A stretch of 63,772 nucleotides of DNA from Azospirillum sp. Lineage in GTDB: Bacteria > Pseudomonadota > Alphaproteobacteria > CACIAM-22H2. A program made the translations under genes and the position numbers. The stretch's first letter is position 1, and each line of letters opens with the position of its first letter. The DNA lies in contig JADCGK010000140.1 in assembly GCA_020249045.1 (NCBI GenBank), positions 1 through 63,772 on the forward strand, read 5' to 3'. Below, one piece after another: positions 52,683 to 61,052 of the stretch. Under the pieces are notes generated by a model. The model was given only the letters and a program-made list of their open reading frames with translations, had not been told where the DNA came from and ran no database searches.

Positions 52683-54439
52683 GTCTTCGCCTTATCCGCG
52701 TAACCGCGCGGGGTATAGACGCGCGGGCCCTCGGCGGTCGCCGTCCGCCGTGTCGCCGCGGCGCCGATCGTCACCAAGGTCAGCATGTCGACCTTGCCGG
52801 TCCAATCGTCGCCCAGAGCGACGATCTCGATCGCCTCGCCCGGCCGGCCGAGATTGCGCGCAAGGACGACCGGCGTGGTCGCGGGGCGTGCCGCCAAGAA
52901 GATCTCTCTCGCGCGCGGCAACAGCGTTTTGCGCCGCTCGGAGGCGGGGTTGTAAAGCGCCACGACGAAGTCGCCCGCGGCCGCCGCGTGCAGGCGCCGT
53001 TCGACCGTCGCGGCGGGCGTCAGCAGATCGGACAGCGAGATCGCGCAGAAATCGTGGCCCAGCGGGGCGCCCGCGCGCGCCGCGGACGCCTGCAACGCGG
53101 AAACACCCGGGCAAACGCGGATCGACGGCCGTCGCCATTCGGGGGGGCCTTCGTCGCGCCGCTCGTAGACGAGGGTGGCGAGCGCGTAGATGCCCGCATC
53201 GCCCGAGCACACGAGCGCCACGCGATGGCCCCGCGCGGCGAGCGCCAGGGCCGCGTCCACGCGCGCGGCCTCGTGCCCCAGCCCCGTCGCATGGCGCGGC
53301 TTGTCGCCGATCGCGTCGGCGGCGATGTCGAGATAAAGATCGTAGCCGACGACGTGCTCGGCCGCGCGCAACGCCGCGTCGGCTTCGGGCGTGCGCCAGG
53401 CGGGCGCACCGGGGCCGATGCCGACCACGTCCAGATGGCCGCGCGCGCGGCCGATGGCGGCCGGGTCGAGTGGGGCGGCCGCGCGCGCGATCGCGCAGGT
53501 GGTCCGCGCGCCTTTTCGTTTGGGAACGACCAATGCGCCGCCCGGGCCCGCGGCCGTCAACGCCGCCGCCTCGGCCACCGACGGCGTGCCGACCTCCGCC
53601 CGCACGATTTCGGAGCCTTGCGTGACCCGCGTTTCGGCCGCGAGCGTGGCGGCGTCGAAGAAGCGCGCGGGTACACCCAACGTCGCGGCAAGGGCGAGGA
53701 CCGCGACCTCGTCCGATTTGAGATCGAGCGACACGACGCACGCCACGGCGCGCGGGTCGAGTCCGGCTTCGGCGAGTGCTTCGCGCGCAAGGGCTTCGAG
53801 TTCGGCGGCGGGGGCGCCGCGCTCGGTGCCTACGCCCAAGGCGAGCAGCGGCGGGTGATAGACGAGGCCCGTCGGCGCGATCTTGTCGGTCGCATGGATC
53901 GTCACGCTCGCGTCGGGAGCTTGGGGAAGCCCCGCGAGCCAGGGCGCCTCGCCCGCGATCGCGACCTTGCCGCCCGCCAGCAAATGCGCCGCGACGGGCT
54001 TGATCGCCGTTTCGTCGGCGATGCGCCAGCCTGGCGGCGGTTCGTCGAGCGATACGCCGAAGGTCGCATCGCCCGCCGTCGTGATCGCGGGGGTCGTATC
54101 GAGCCGCGACGCCAGGGCGCGCGCCAGCGCGTTCGCGCCGCGATGGCCGCCGAGCAGCGGTACGACCGACTTGCCATCGGGCGAGACGGCGACGACGGGC
54201 GGTTCGTCGCGCTTTCCGGCGAGGACGGGCGCGAGCGCGCGGATGAGGATGCCGGCCGCGCAAATCCCCACGATGGCGCGGCCCGTGCCGAACAGCGCGC
54301 GCAGATGCGCGGCCGTATCCTGGAAAGCGACGTCCGGATCGGTCACGCGTCCGGCGAGACCGTGCACTTCCCCGTCCACGCGGCGCGCGAGATCGGCACC
54401 GGCTTGCGTCAGGCACACGAAAGCCGGGTTCAACGCCAT
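52679..54439 (-). CDS. CbiG-CobJ fusion (cobalt-precorrin-5A hydrolase / precorrin-3B C17-methyltransferase)
   Basis: A 586-residue fusion. Residues 1-320 are CbiG: GGHRGAN at 97-103 with a middle region to about 195 and a CobE-like C-terminal region from 198. Residues 335-586 are CobJ/CbiH, beginning DVVGIGPGAP and containing VCSGDAGIYALATLVYE, CPGVSALQASAARAGAPLGHDF and VALYNPASERRKTLLP. CbiG opens the lactone during early-cobalt ring contraction, so the fusion channels consecutive steps. It overlaps cobI by 10 bp. Confidence 0.92.
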   Translation of the reverse strand: MALNPAFVCLTQAGADLARRVDGEVHGLAGRVTDPDVAFQDTAAHLRALFGTGRAIVGICAAGILIRALAPVLAGKRDEPPVVAVSPDGKSVVPLLGGHRGANALARALASRLDTTPAITTAGDATFGVSLDEPPPGWRIADETAIKPVAAHLLAGGKVAIAGEAPWLAGLPQAPDASVTIHATDKIAPTGLVYHPPLLALGVGTERGAPAAELEALAREALAEAGLDPRAVACVVSLDLKSDEVAVLALAATLGVPARFFDAATLAAETRVTQGSEIVRAEVGTPSVAEAAALTAAGPGGALVVPKRKGARTTCAIARAAAPLDPAAIGRARGHLDVVGIGPGAPAWRTPEADAALRAAEHVVGYDLYLDIAADAIGDKPRHATGLGHEAARVDAALALAARGHRVALVCSGDAGIYALATLVYERRDEGPPEWRRPSIRVCPGVSALQASAARAGAPLGHDFCAISLSDLLTPAATVERRLHAAAAGDFVVALYNPASERRKTLLPRAREIFLAARPATTPVVLARNLGRPGEAIEIVALGDDWTGKVDMLTLVTIGAAATRRTATAEGPRVYTPRGYADKAKT

Positions 54440-55134
54440 GCGCGGCCCCTGCGATGGACGAGGACCAGCGAAAAATAGGGTGCCACGTCGAACGCCGCAT
54501 CGCGCAGGGCGAGCAGTCTTTCGCCCGGCTGGCCCGCGCGTTCGACGTAAAGCGCGGCCTCGGTCAGTCCTGCGCTCCCCAGCAGCGCCTTCACCCGCGC
54601 GAAATGCCGGCCGAGTTTCAGGAAGACGAGCGAATCGTGCGCTTCGATCCGCCTGGATATCTCCTCGTCGTCGAGCGTCGCGGGAACGACCGCGAGCGAA
54701 TCCCCGCGCGCGGCGACCGCGTGTCCGGCCAATGCGGCCGAGGCGGCGAAGGACGTCACGCCCGGAATCGCGACGACGCGATGGCGCGTCGCAAGACGCG
54801 CTTGAAGATACATGAACGAGCCGTAGAAGAGCGGATCACCCAGACACAGCAGAGCGACGTCGCGCCCCGCGTCGAGTTCGCGCGCCAGCGCCACCGCGCC
54901 CGCGTCGTAGGCGTCTTGGGCCGGATGCCGTTCGATATCGATGGGCAGTCGGATCGGCAATTCGATTTTACCCGGCGGCACGTGCGGATCGGCGATCATC
55001 CGCGCAAGCGAAGCGCCGGTTTCCGGCGCCGGAAAGGCCAGCACCGGGCATGCCGCGATCGTCTTGACCGCTTTGACCGTCAGCAGGTCGGGGTCGCCCG
55101 GTCCGACGCCGATTCCGTAAAGCGTGCCGCTCAC
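54430..55134 (-). CDS. cobI: Precorrin-2 C20-methyltransferase
   Basis: A 234-residue methyltransferase (CobI or CbiL). LYGIGVGPGDPDLLTVKAVK, LPIDIERHPAQDAYDAGAV, LLCLGDPLFYGSFMYLQARL and IPGVTSFAASAALAGHAVAARGDSLAVVPATL are family motifs. GTG start overlaps the cobL stop as GTGA, and its end overlaps the CbiG/CobJ start by 10 bp. Co-translated corrin-ring methylation unit. Confidence 0.93.
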   Translation of the reverse strand: MSGTLYGIGVGPGDPDLLTVKAVKTIAACPVLAFPAPETGASLARMIADPHVPPGKIELPIRLPIDIERHPAQDAYDAGAVALARELDAGRDVALLCLGDPLFYGSFMYLQARLATRHRVVAIPGVTSFAASAALAGHAVAARGDSLAVVPATLDDEEISRRIEAHDSLVFLKLGRHFARVKALLGSAGLTEAALYVERAGQPGERLLALRDAAFDVAPYFSLVLVHRRGRAWR

Positions 55135-56336
55135 GGCTTCACCGTGCGGTAGCACGTGACCTGCATCGACGGCCGCCAGCCGCGATAGGGTCCGACCTTC
55201 TCCGCGCGACCGACGGAAAGCCGCGCCGTTTCCCCGCCCCAGGTTTTGTGCAGATCGGCGAGTACGCTCTCGCCCTCCAACGTCACCGCGTTGGCGGCGA
55301 ATACGCCGCCCGGCGCGAGTGCCGCCCAGCACGCAGCGATGGTCGCGGGGTTCGACAGGCCGCCGCCCAGGAAGACCGCGTCGGGGGCCGGCAGATCGGC
55401 CAACGCGCCCGGCGCTTCGCCGGTCACGATCGCGATTTCGGGCACGCCCAGCGCGCGCGCGTTGCGCGCGATCCGCGCGGCGCGTTCGGGGTCGCGCTCC
55501 ACCGCGACGGCGCGGGCATGCGGGGCGGCGCGCATCCACTCGATGCCGACAGATCCGTTGCCCGCGCCGATGTCCCACAGTACGGCGCCCGGAAACGGCG
55601 CGAGATGCGCGAGGGTCAGCGCGCGGATCTCGCGTTTGGTCAATTGTCCGTCGTGTTCGAACGCCTCGTCGGGCAAGCCGCCCGCGCAGGTGGCCCACGC
55701 AGCACCGGGGGCCGCGCGGCAATCCACGGCGACGAGATTGAGTTCGTCGACCGGTCCGTGCGTCCACGCCTCGGCGGTGCCGTCCAGACGCCGCTCTGCC
55801 GGGCCGCCCATGCGCTCGAAAACCGACATCGCACTGGCCCCGAAGCCGCGTGCGGCAAGGAATGCCGCGATGGCCCCGGGCGAACTGCCGTCCGCCGACA
55901 GAATCAGAAGTTTGGCGCGCGGGTGCAGATGGCGCGCAAGCGTGTCGAGTTCGCGGCCATGGACCGAGACGAGCGCGCAACGCTCCATCGGCCAGCACAA
56001 GCGCGCCGCCGCCAGCGAAAACGCGCCGACATGGGGATGCACCTCGATTTCGGCGGGGCCGAACAGGCCGGCGAGCTTGGCGCCGACGCCGAACCACAGC
56101 GGTTCGCCGCTGGCCAGGACGGTGACCCGCCGCCCGCGCAGCCCCTCGATTTGGGCGAAGGATTCGTGGAACGGCTTGGCCCACACGATCCGTTCGGCGG
56201 CCGATCGCGGCACGAACGCCAGGTGCCGCTTTCCGCCGATCAAGAATTCGGCGTCGTCGATCCGCGCGCGGGCGGCGGGCGAGAGGCCCGCAAGCCCGTC
56301 TTCGCCGATTCCGACCAAGGCCAGCCAGCGCGTCAT
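55131..56336 (-). CDS. cobL: Precorrin-6Y C5,15-methyltransferase (decarboxylating)
   Basis: A 401-residue CbiE-CbiT fusion. The CbiE domain covers about residues 1-200 (VGIGEDGLAGLSPAARARI, LASGEPLWFGVGAKLAGLFG, HVGAFSLAAARLCWPMERCALVSVHGR). CbiT is about 215-401 (KREIRALTLAHLAPFPGAVLWDIGAGNGSVGIEWM). Methylates C5 and C15 and removes a carboxylate. ATGA overlap with cobH. Confidence 0.94.
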   Translation of the reverse strand: MTRWLALVGIGEDGLAGLSPAARARIDDAEFLIGGKRHLAFVPRSAAERIVWAKPFHESFAQIEGLRGRRVTVLASGEPLWFGVGAKLAGLFGPAEIEVHPHVGAFSLAAARLCWPMERCALVSVHGRELDTLARHLHPRAKLLILSADGSSPGAIAAFLAARGFGASAMSVFERMGGPAERRLDGTAEAWTHGPVDELNLVAVDCRAAPGAAWATCAGGLPDEAFEHDGQLTKREIRALTLAHLAPFPGAVLWDIGAGNGSVGIEWMRAAPHARAVAVERDPERAARIARNARALGVPEIAIVTGEAPGALADLPAPDAVFLGGGLSNPATIAACWAALAPGGVFAANAVTLEGESVLADLHKTWGGETARLSVGRAEKVGPYRGWRPSMQVTCYRTVKP

Positions 56337-56968
56337 CGGCCGGCCTCCTCGGGGTTGCCCATCAACGCGTTGACGGCCGCCGCCGCCATGGCGCTGCCGC
56401 CACGCCGGCCCGGCAATGTGACGAAGGGCACGCCGATCTCGGCCCCGATCAACGCAGCCTTGGATTCGAGCGCGCCGACGAAGCCGACCGGAAAAGCCAG
56501 AATCGCGGCCGGCTTGGGCGCGCCCTCGGCGAGACGTTCGAGCAGCCGGAACAAGGCCGTCGGCGCGTTGCCGATGGCGACGACCGCACCCGCCAGCGAT
56601 TCGCCCCACAGATCGACCGCGGCGGCCGCGCGCGTGGTCGCCAGCATCGCCGCGCGGGCGTGCGTATCGGGCGCGTCGATCGTGCAGACGACGGCGTTGC
56701 CCGCCGGCAGTCGCGCGCGCAGGACCCCGCTTGCGACCATCGCCGCGTCGCACAGAATCGGCCGGCCTTGGGCGAGCGCCGCCCGGCCTGCGACACCGGG
56801 CCCGCCGGCGAAGACCAGGGCTGCGGCAGCATCGACCATGCCGCACGCATGCGCGACGCGCAGCGCGATGTCGCCGTCCGCCGGCGCCAACCCCGCGAGA
56901 TTTAGCTCGTCGCGCAGGATGGCGAAGGAACGGCGATAGATCTCGGCCGGGTCGCGGATCCAATCCAT
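56333..56968 (-). CDS. cobH: Precorrin-8X methylmutase
   Basis: A 211-residue enzyme moving a methyl from C11 to C12. DWIRDPAEIYRRSFAILRDE, the catalytic His in ALRVAHACGMVDAA, GRPILCDAAMVASGV and LPGRRGGSAMAAAAVNALM are family features. ATG preferred over a much longer frame that would read the CbiX His-rich tail in another frame. It starts 4 bp after cbiX. Confidence 0.92.
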   Translation of the reverse strand: MDWIRDPAEIYRRSFAILRDELNLAGLAPADGDIALRVAHACGMVDAAAALVFAGGPGVAGRAALAQGRPILCDAAMVASGVLRARLPAGNAVVCTIDAPDTHARAAMLATTRAAAAVDLWGESLAGAVVAIGNAPTALFRLLERLAEGAPKPAAILAFPVGFVGALESKAALIGAEIGVPFVTLPGRRGGSAMAAAAVNALMGNPEEAGR

Positions 56969-56972
56969 CGGG

Positions 56973-57956
56973 CTATTTGTGTTTGTGCGGATGATCGTGG
57001 TGGTGATGCCCGTGCCCGTGCCCGTGCCCGTGCCCGTGATGATGGCCATGCCCGTGATCGTGGCTATGGCCATGATCGCCGTCGGTGCCGATGCCGCGCA
57101 CGTGCAAGTGATGGCCCGCTTGCACCGTGCCGACATCGGCCTCGTAGCCGACGATCTGCGTCCGGTACTTGCAGACCATGCAGTTCATCGCGTTCTTGCC
57201 CTGGTCGATCTCGGCCAGACGCTCGACGAAGGCGTCGAGCACGCGCGGATGGGCGTTCAGGTAATCGGCCTTCAGGAATTCGACGTCGGTGTTGAGGGCG
57301 GCGACTTCATCGGCCTGTTCGTAGATGCGTTTGACCAGGATGCCGTTGAACAGAAAATAGGGGAACACGACGATCCGGCGGAAGCCCAAGCGCACCGCGC
57401 GGGCGAGGCACGCGTTGGTGCGCGGATGCGCCACGCCCGAATAGGCGACGGTCGCCCAGCCGAAGCCCATGCCTTCCCACAGCATGCGCGCGATCTTGGC
57501 GACGTTCGAGTTCGCGTCCGGATCGTTGGTGCCCCGGCCCACGACGACCAACAGCGTCTCCTCGCGCGTCGCGGGACGCTTGGCTTGGGCCTCGGCCTCC
57601 TCGATGCGCTGCTTGGCCGCTTCGATCAGCTTGAGGTCGATGGCGAGATCCCGGCCGAACTCGACCTTGACGCCGGGGTTCTCGGACGCCCACGTGTTCA
57701 GCTCCCACGGCAAATCGTTTTTGACGTGCCCGGCGGCGAACAGCATCGCGGGCAAGGCCAGGATGCGCTTGGCGCCCTTGGCCTTCAGGTCGTCCAGACC
57801 TTCGCGGATGATCGGCCGCGCGAATTCCAGGAACCCGGAACCGACCGGCATGCCCGGAATGCGCGGCCGCAAAGCTTCGACCATCGCATCGAACTCGCGG
57901 ATCGCGTCCAGGTCGCGGCTGCCGTGGCCGCAGATCATCACCGCCGTATCGTTCAT
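56973..57956 (-). CDS. cbiX: Sirohydrochlorin cobaltochelatase, long His-rich CbiX
   Basis: A 327-residue chelatase that inserts cobalt into sirohydrochlorin at the start of the early-cobalt pathway. Catalytic His are H11 (HGSRD) and H77 (AAGHVKNDLPWE). A M257-x-C259-x-x-C262 motif, like the Fe-S ligand MXCXXC of Bacillus megaterium CbiX, is followed by a tail with 19 histidines in the last 33 residues (295-327), a probable cobalt reservoir. GGAAGGGA precedes the ATG. First gene of a six-gene leftward operon. Confidence 0.93.
   Translation of the reverse strand: MNDTAVMICGHGSRDLDAIREFDAMVEALRPRIPGMPVGSGFLEFARPIIREGLDDLKAKGAKRILALPAMLFAAGHVKNDLPWELNTWASENPGVKVEFGRDLAIDLKLIEAAKQRIEEAEAQAKRPATREETLLVVVGRGTNDPDANSNVAKIARMLWEGMGFGWATVAYSGVAHPRTNACLARAVRLGFRRIVVFPYFLFNGILVKRIYEQADEVAALNTDVEFLKADYLNAHPRVLDAFVERLAEIDQGKNAMNCMVCKYRTQIVGYEADVGTVQAGHHLHVRGIGTDGDHGHSHDHGHGHHHGHGHGHGHGHHHHDHPHKHK
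57009..57038 (-). repeat. 5 x CCCGTG tandem hexamer coding His-Gly repeats
   Basis: Five exact CCCGTG units in a row, read on the minus strand as CACGGG and coding (His-Gly)5 in the CbiX tail. Unit gain or loss would keep the frame, so tail length may vary between strains. Confidence 0.85.
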
Positions 57957-58009
57957 TTGCCAGTCCCTTCCATTTGACCGAATCGCCGCGTCGATCCACT
58001 CTCACGCGG

Positions 58010-58999
58010 ATGTTTCCCGCCCCGTCGCGCGTCGATCCTCTGCTGATTCTCGCGGTCGCGCTCGCCCTCGACGCCGTCGTCGGCGATTTGCGGCCGGTTT
58101 TCGCGCGGATCGGCCATCCGGTGCAATGGCTGGGAAGGCTGATCGCGGGGTTGGAGGCGAAGTTGAACCGCCCGCAGCGCACGCCCGGCGCCCGCCGTGC
58201 GCGGGGCGCGCTGACGGTGATGCTGGTCGCGGGGCTCGCCACGGCGGCGGGGTTCGCGTTGCTGATTTTCCTGCGCGGCCGCTGGTGGGGCTGGATGGCC
58301 GAGGCGTTCGTCGTCTGCGTGCTGGTCGCCCAACGTTCGCTCCACGATCACGTCCGCGCGGTCGCCGACGGGCTCGATAGGGGCGGGCTCGCCGGCGGGC
58401 GTGCGGCGGTCGCGCATATCGTCGGCCGCGATCCCGAAAGTCTCGACGCGCACGGCGTGGCGCGCGCGGGCGTGGAATCCCTCGCCGAGAATTTCTCCGA
58501 CGCGGTCGTGGCGCCGTGCTTCTGGTACGCGGTGTTCGGATTGCCGGGCCTGTTCCTCTACAAGGCCGTCAACACGCTCGATTCGATGATCGCGCATCGG
58601 AACGACCGCTACCTCGATTTCGGGCGCTTCGCGGCCCGGCTCGATACGGCGATGAATTTCCTGCCCGCGCGGGCGTCGGCGCTGATCGTGGCGCTCGCCG
58701 CGTGCGTGGCGCCAGGGGCGGCCCCCCTCCAAGCCTTGCGCACCGCCTTTGCCGACGCGCGCAAACACCGTTCGGTCAACGCGGGCTGGCCCGAAGGCGC
58801 CTTCGCGGGCGCGCTGGGGCTCGCCCTGGCGGGGCCGCGGCGCTACGGCGCCGAGATTGTCGACGATCCGTGGATCGGGGCGGGCCGCGCGCGCGCCACG
58901 GTCGAGGACATGCGCCGCGCGTTGTGGCTTTTCGTGTGTGCGTGCCTCGTCAACGCGCTGATTTTCGCGGGTGCGGGCCTCGCGCGGATGTCGCTTTAG
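58010..58999 (+). CDS. cbiB: Adenosylcobinamide-phosphate synthase
   Basis: A 329-residue integral-membrane protein (CobD in aerobic nomenclature) attaching aminopropanol phosphate to cobyric acid. [86 protein letters not shown] and VNAGWPEGAFAGALGLALAGP match CbiB. The ATG is favoured over an earlier in-frame TTG. Divergent from cbiX over 53 bp; convergent with cobQ 2 bp apart. Confidence 0.92.
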   Translation: MFPAPSRVDPLLILAVALALDAVVGDLRPVFARIGHPVQWLGRLIAGLEAKLNRPQRTPGARRARGALTVMLVAGLATAAGFALLIFLRGRWWGWMAEAFVVCVLVAQRSLHDHVRAVADGLDRGGLAGGRAAVAHIVGRDPESLDAHGVARAGVESLAENFSDAVVAPCFWYAVFGLPGLFLYKAVNTLDSMIAHRNDRYLDFGRFAARLDTAMNFLPARASALIVALAACVAPGAAPLQALRTAFADARKHRSVNAGWPEGAFAGALGLALAGPRRYGAEIVDDPWIGAGRARATVEDMRRALWLFVCACLVNALIFAGAGLARMSL

Positions 59000-59001
59000 G
59001 T

Positions 59002-60453
59002 TCATCGCGCGAGCTCCAGCACGCGGTCGAGATCGATGGACCGCGCCAGATGCGCCGCGAGCCCGTCGAGCGCCGCCTCGACGCGCGATTCGAACGCAAC
59101 GCCGCCCGCGCGGCCTTCGCGCACGCGCGCGAGGAAAGCCGCGCGGTAGGCGTCCGAGGCGAACAGCCCGTGCACATAGGATCCGAGCACGCGGCCATCG
59201 GCGCTGCGCGCGCCTTCGGCCGCGCCGTCGAGCGACAGCAGCGGCGCTTCGTTCGACCACGTTTCGCCCAAGTGGATCTCGTATCCGGCGATCGCCGCAC
59301 CGGAGATCGCATCGCGCGCCGCCACCCGGCGCAGGGTCTTCCCGGGCGCCAGAACGGTCGCCGCGTCGAGCAAGCCCAGCCCCGGCGCGTCGCCCGCCGG
59401 ACCTTCGTGACCGCCCGGATCGGCGATGGTGCGGCCGAGCATCTGGTAGCCGCCGCACAGGCCGACGATCCAACCGCCGCGCCGGCGATGGGCGGCGATG
59501 TCCACGTCCCAGCCTTCGCGCCGCAACGCGGCCAGATCGGCGAGCGTCGATTTCGAACCGGGCAGCAGCACGACGTCGCAATCCCCCGGCAGCGCTTGGC
59601 CGGGTTCGAGCAGGGCGAGATCGACGTCCGCCTCGGCCGCGAAGGGGTCGAGGTCGTCCGTATTCGCGATGCTCGGCAGCCGCGGCACCCGGATCCTGAT
59701 GGCGCCCGCCGCGTTCGCGTGGCGCCGCTCGAGGCCGACGGAGTCCTCCGCCGGCAGATCGCGCGCGCGCGCGAAGAACGGGATCACACCCAAGCACGGC
59801 AGCGCGCGCGCCTCGATTTCGCGCACGCCGCCGTCGAACAGCGCGGGGTCGCCCCGGAATTTGTTGACGAGGCACGCGCGCAGCAGCGTGCGCTCCTCCG
59901 GTTCCAGCACGGCCAATGTCCCCACCAGGGCTGCGATCGCCCCGCCGCGCTCGATATCCGCGACGAGCACGACGGGCACGTTCTCGGCGCGCGCGAAGCC
60001 CATATTGGCGATGTCGCCGGCGCGCAGGTTGATCTCGGCGGGCGAGCCCGCGCCCTCCACCAGAACGAGATCGGCGCCGGCCGCCAGTCGCGCGTAGCTG
60101 TCGCGCACGGCCCCCAGCAATTCCGGCTTCAGCGCGTGGTAGTCGCGCGCCGTCGCCCGGCCGCGCACGCGGCCTTGGACGATCACCTGACTGCCGGTTT
60201 CGCTTTCGGGCTTCAGCAGGACGGGGTTCATGTGCACCGAACTCGCCGCGCGCGCGGCGCGGGCCTGCAGGGCTTGGGCCCGGCCGATCTCGCCGCCGTC
60301 GTCGGCGACGGCGGCGTTGTTGGACATGTTCTGCGGCTTGAACGGCGCCACACGAAGGCCGCGGTCGGCGAAGGCGCGCGCGAGACCCGCGACGATCAGC
60401 GATTTGCCGACGTCCGATCCCGTGCCTTGGAACATGAGCGCGCGTGCCGGCAT
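59002..60453 (-). CDS. cobQ: Cobyric acid synthase
   Basis: A 483-residue amidotransferase (CobQ or CbiP) amidating positions b, d, e and g. The P-loop is near the N-terminus ([11 protein letters not shown]), followed by [31 protein letters not shown] and [25 protein letters not shown]. The C-terminal glutaminase has [11 protein letters not shown] and HGLFAS. Two bases upstream of its start lies cobO, so cobN-cobO-cobQ is one leftward operon. Confidence 0.94.
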   Translation of the reverse strand: MPARALMFQGTGSDVGKSLIVAGLARAFADRGLRVAPFKPQNMSNNAAVADDGGEIGRAQALQARAARAASSVHMNPVLLKPESETGSQVIVQGRVRGRATARDYHALKPELLGAVRDSYARLAAGADLVLVEGAGSPAEINLRAGDIANMGFARAENVPVVLVADIERGGAIAALVGTLAVLEPEERTLLRACLVNKFRGDPALFDGGVREIEARALPCLGVIPFFARARDLPAEDSVGLERRHANAAGAIRIRVPRLPSIANTDDLDPFAAEADVDLALLEPGQALPGDCDVVLLPGSKSTLADLAALRREGWDVDIAAHRRRGGWIVGLCGGYQMLGRTIADPGGHEGPAGDAPGLGLLDAATVLAPGKTLRRVAARDAISGAAIAGYEIHLGETWSNEAPLLSLDGAAEGARSADGRVLGSYVHGLFASDAYRAAFLARVREGRAGGVAFESRVEAALDGLAAHLARSIDLDRVLELAR

Positions 60454-60455
60454 TC

Positions 60456-61052
60456 TCAGAACTCGACGCCCTTCTGGGCTTTTACGCCGTCGCGGAAAGG
60501 ATGTTTGACCAGCGTCATTTCGGTGACGAGATCGGCCATCTCGATCAATTCCGCCGCCGCGTTGCGCCCCGTCGCCACGACGTGCTGCATCGCCGGGCGC
60601 GCGGAGATCGCGTCGAGCACGGGGCCCAGCGGGATCTGCTCGTAGCGCAGCGCGATGTTGATTTCGTCCAGGATCACCATCGCATAGGCCGGATCGGCCA
60701 GCATCCGCGCGGACTCGGCCCACGCGCGCGCGGCCGCCGCTTCGTCGCGCGCGCGGTCTTGCGTCTCCCACGTGAAGCCTTCGCCCAGCGTTTTGATCTC
60801 GCAAAGTTCGGGGAAGCGCGCGAGGAACCGGGCCTCGCCGGTGTCCCAAGCGCCCTTCACGAATTGCACGATCCCGACCCTCAGTCCGTGGCCCAGGCAG
60901 CGCATCGCCATCCCGAAGGCGGAGGAGGACTTGCCCTTTCCCTTGCCGGTATGGACGATCAGCAGGCCCTTCTCGCCGCTTTTGCCGGCCATCATGCGCG
61001 CGCGCGCGGCCTTGATGCGGCGCATCTTTTCGGCGTGGGCGTCGTCGGTCAT
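60456..61052 (-). CDS. cobO: Cob(I)yrinic acid a,c-diamide adenosyltransferase, CobO type
   Basis: A 198-residue CobO/BtuR adenosyltransferase with P-loop [14 protein letters not shown] (about residues 34-47), [15 protein letters not shown] and [16 protein letters not shown]. The second adenosyltransferase of the window, unrelated in fold to the PduO type near etfAB. ATGA overlap with cobN. Confidence 0.94.
   Translation of the reverse strand: MTDDAHAEKMRRIKAARARMMAGKSGEKGLLIVHTGKGKGKSSSAFGMAMRCLGHGLRVGIVQFVKGAWDTGEARFLARFPELCEIKTLGEGFTWETQDRARDEAAAARAWAESARMLADPAYAMVILDEINIALRYEQIPLGPVLDAISARPAMQHVVATGRNAAAELIEMADLVTEMTLVKHPFRDGVKAQKGVEF

Noticed and set aside
57957-58009. Possible cobalamin riboswitch between cbiX and cbiB
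   Set aside because: 53 bp is too short and no conserved box is seen; control may lie outside the window or in coding DNA.
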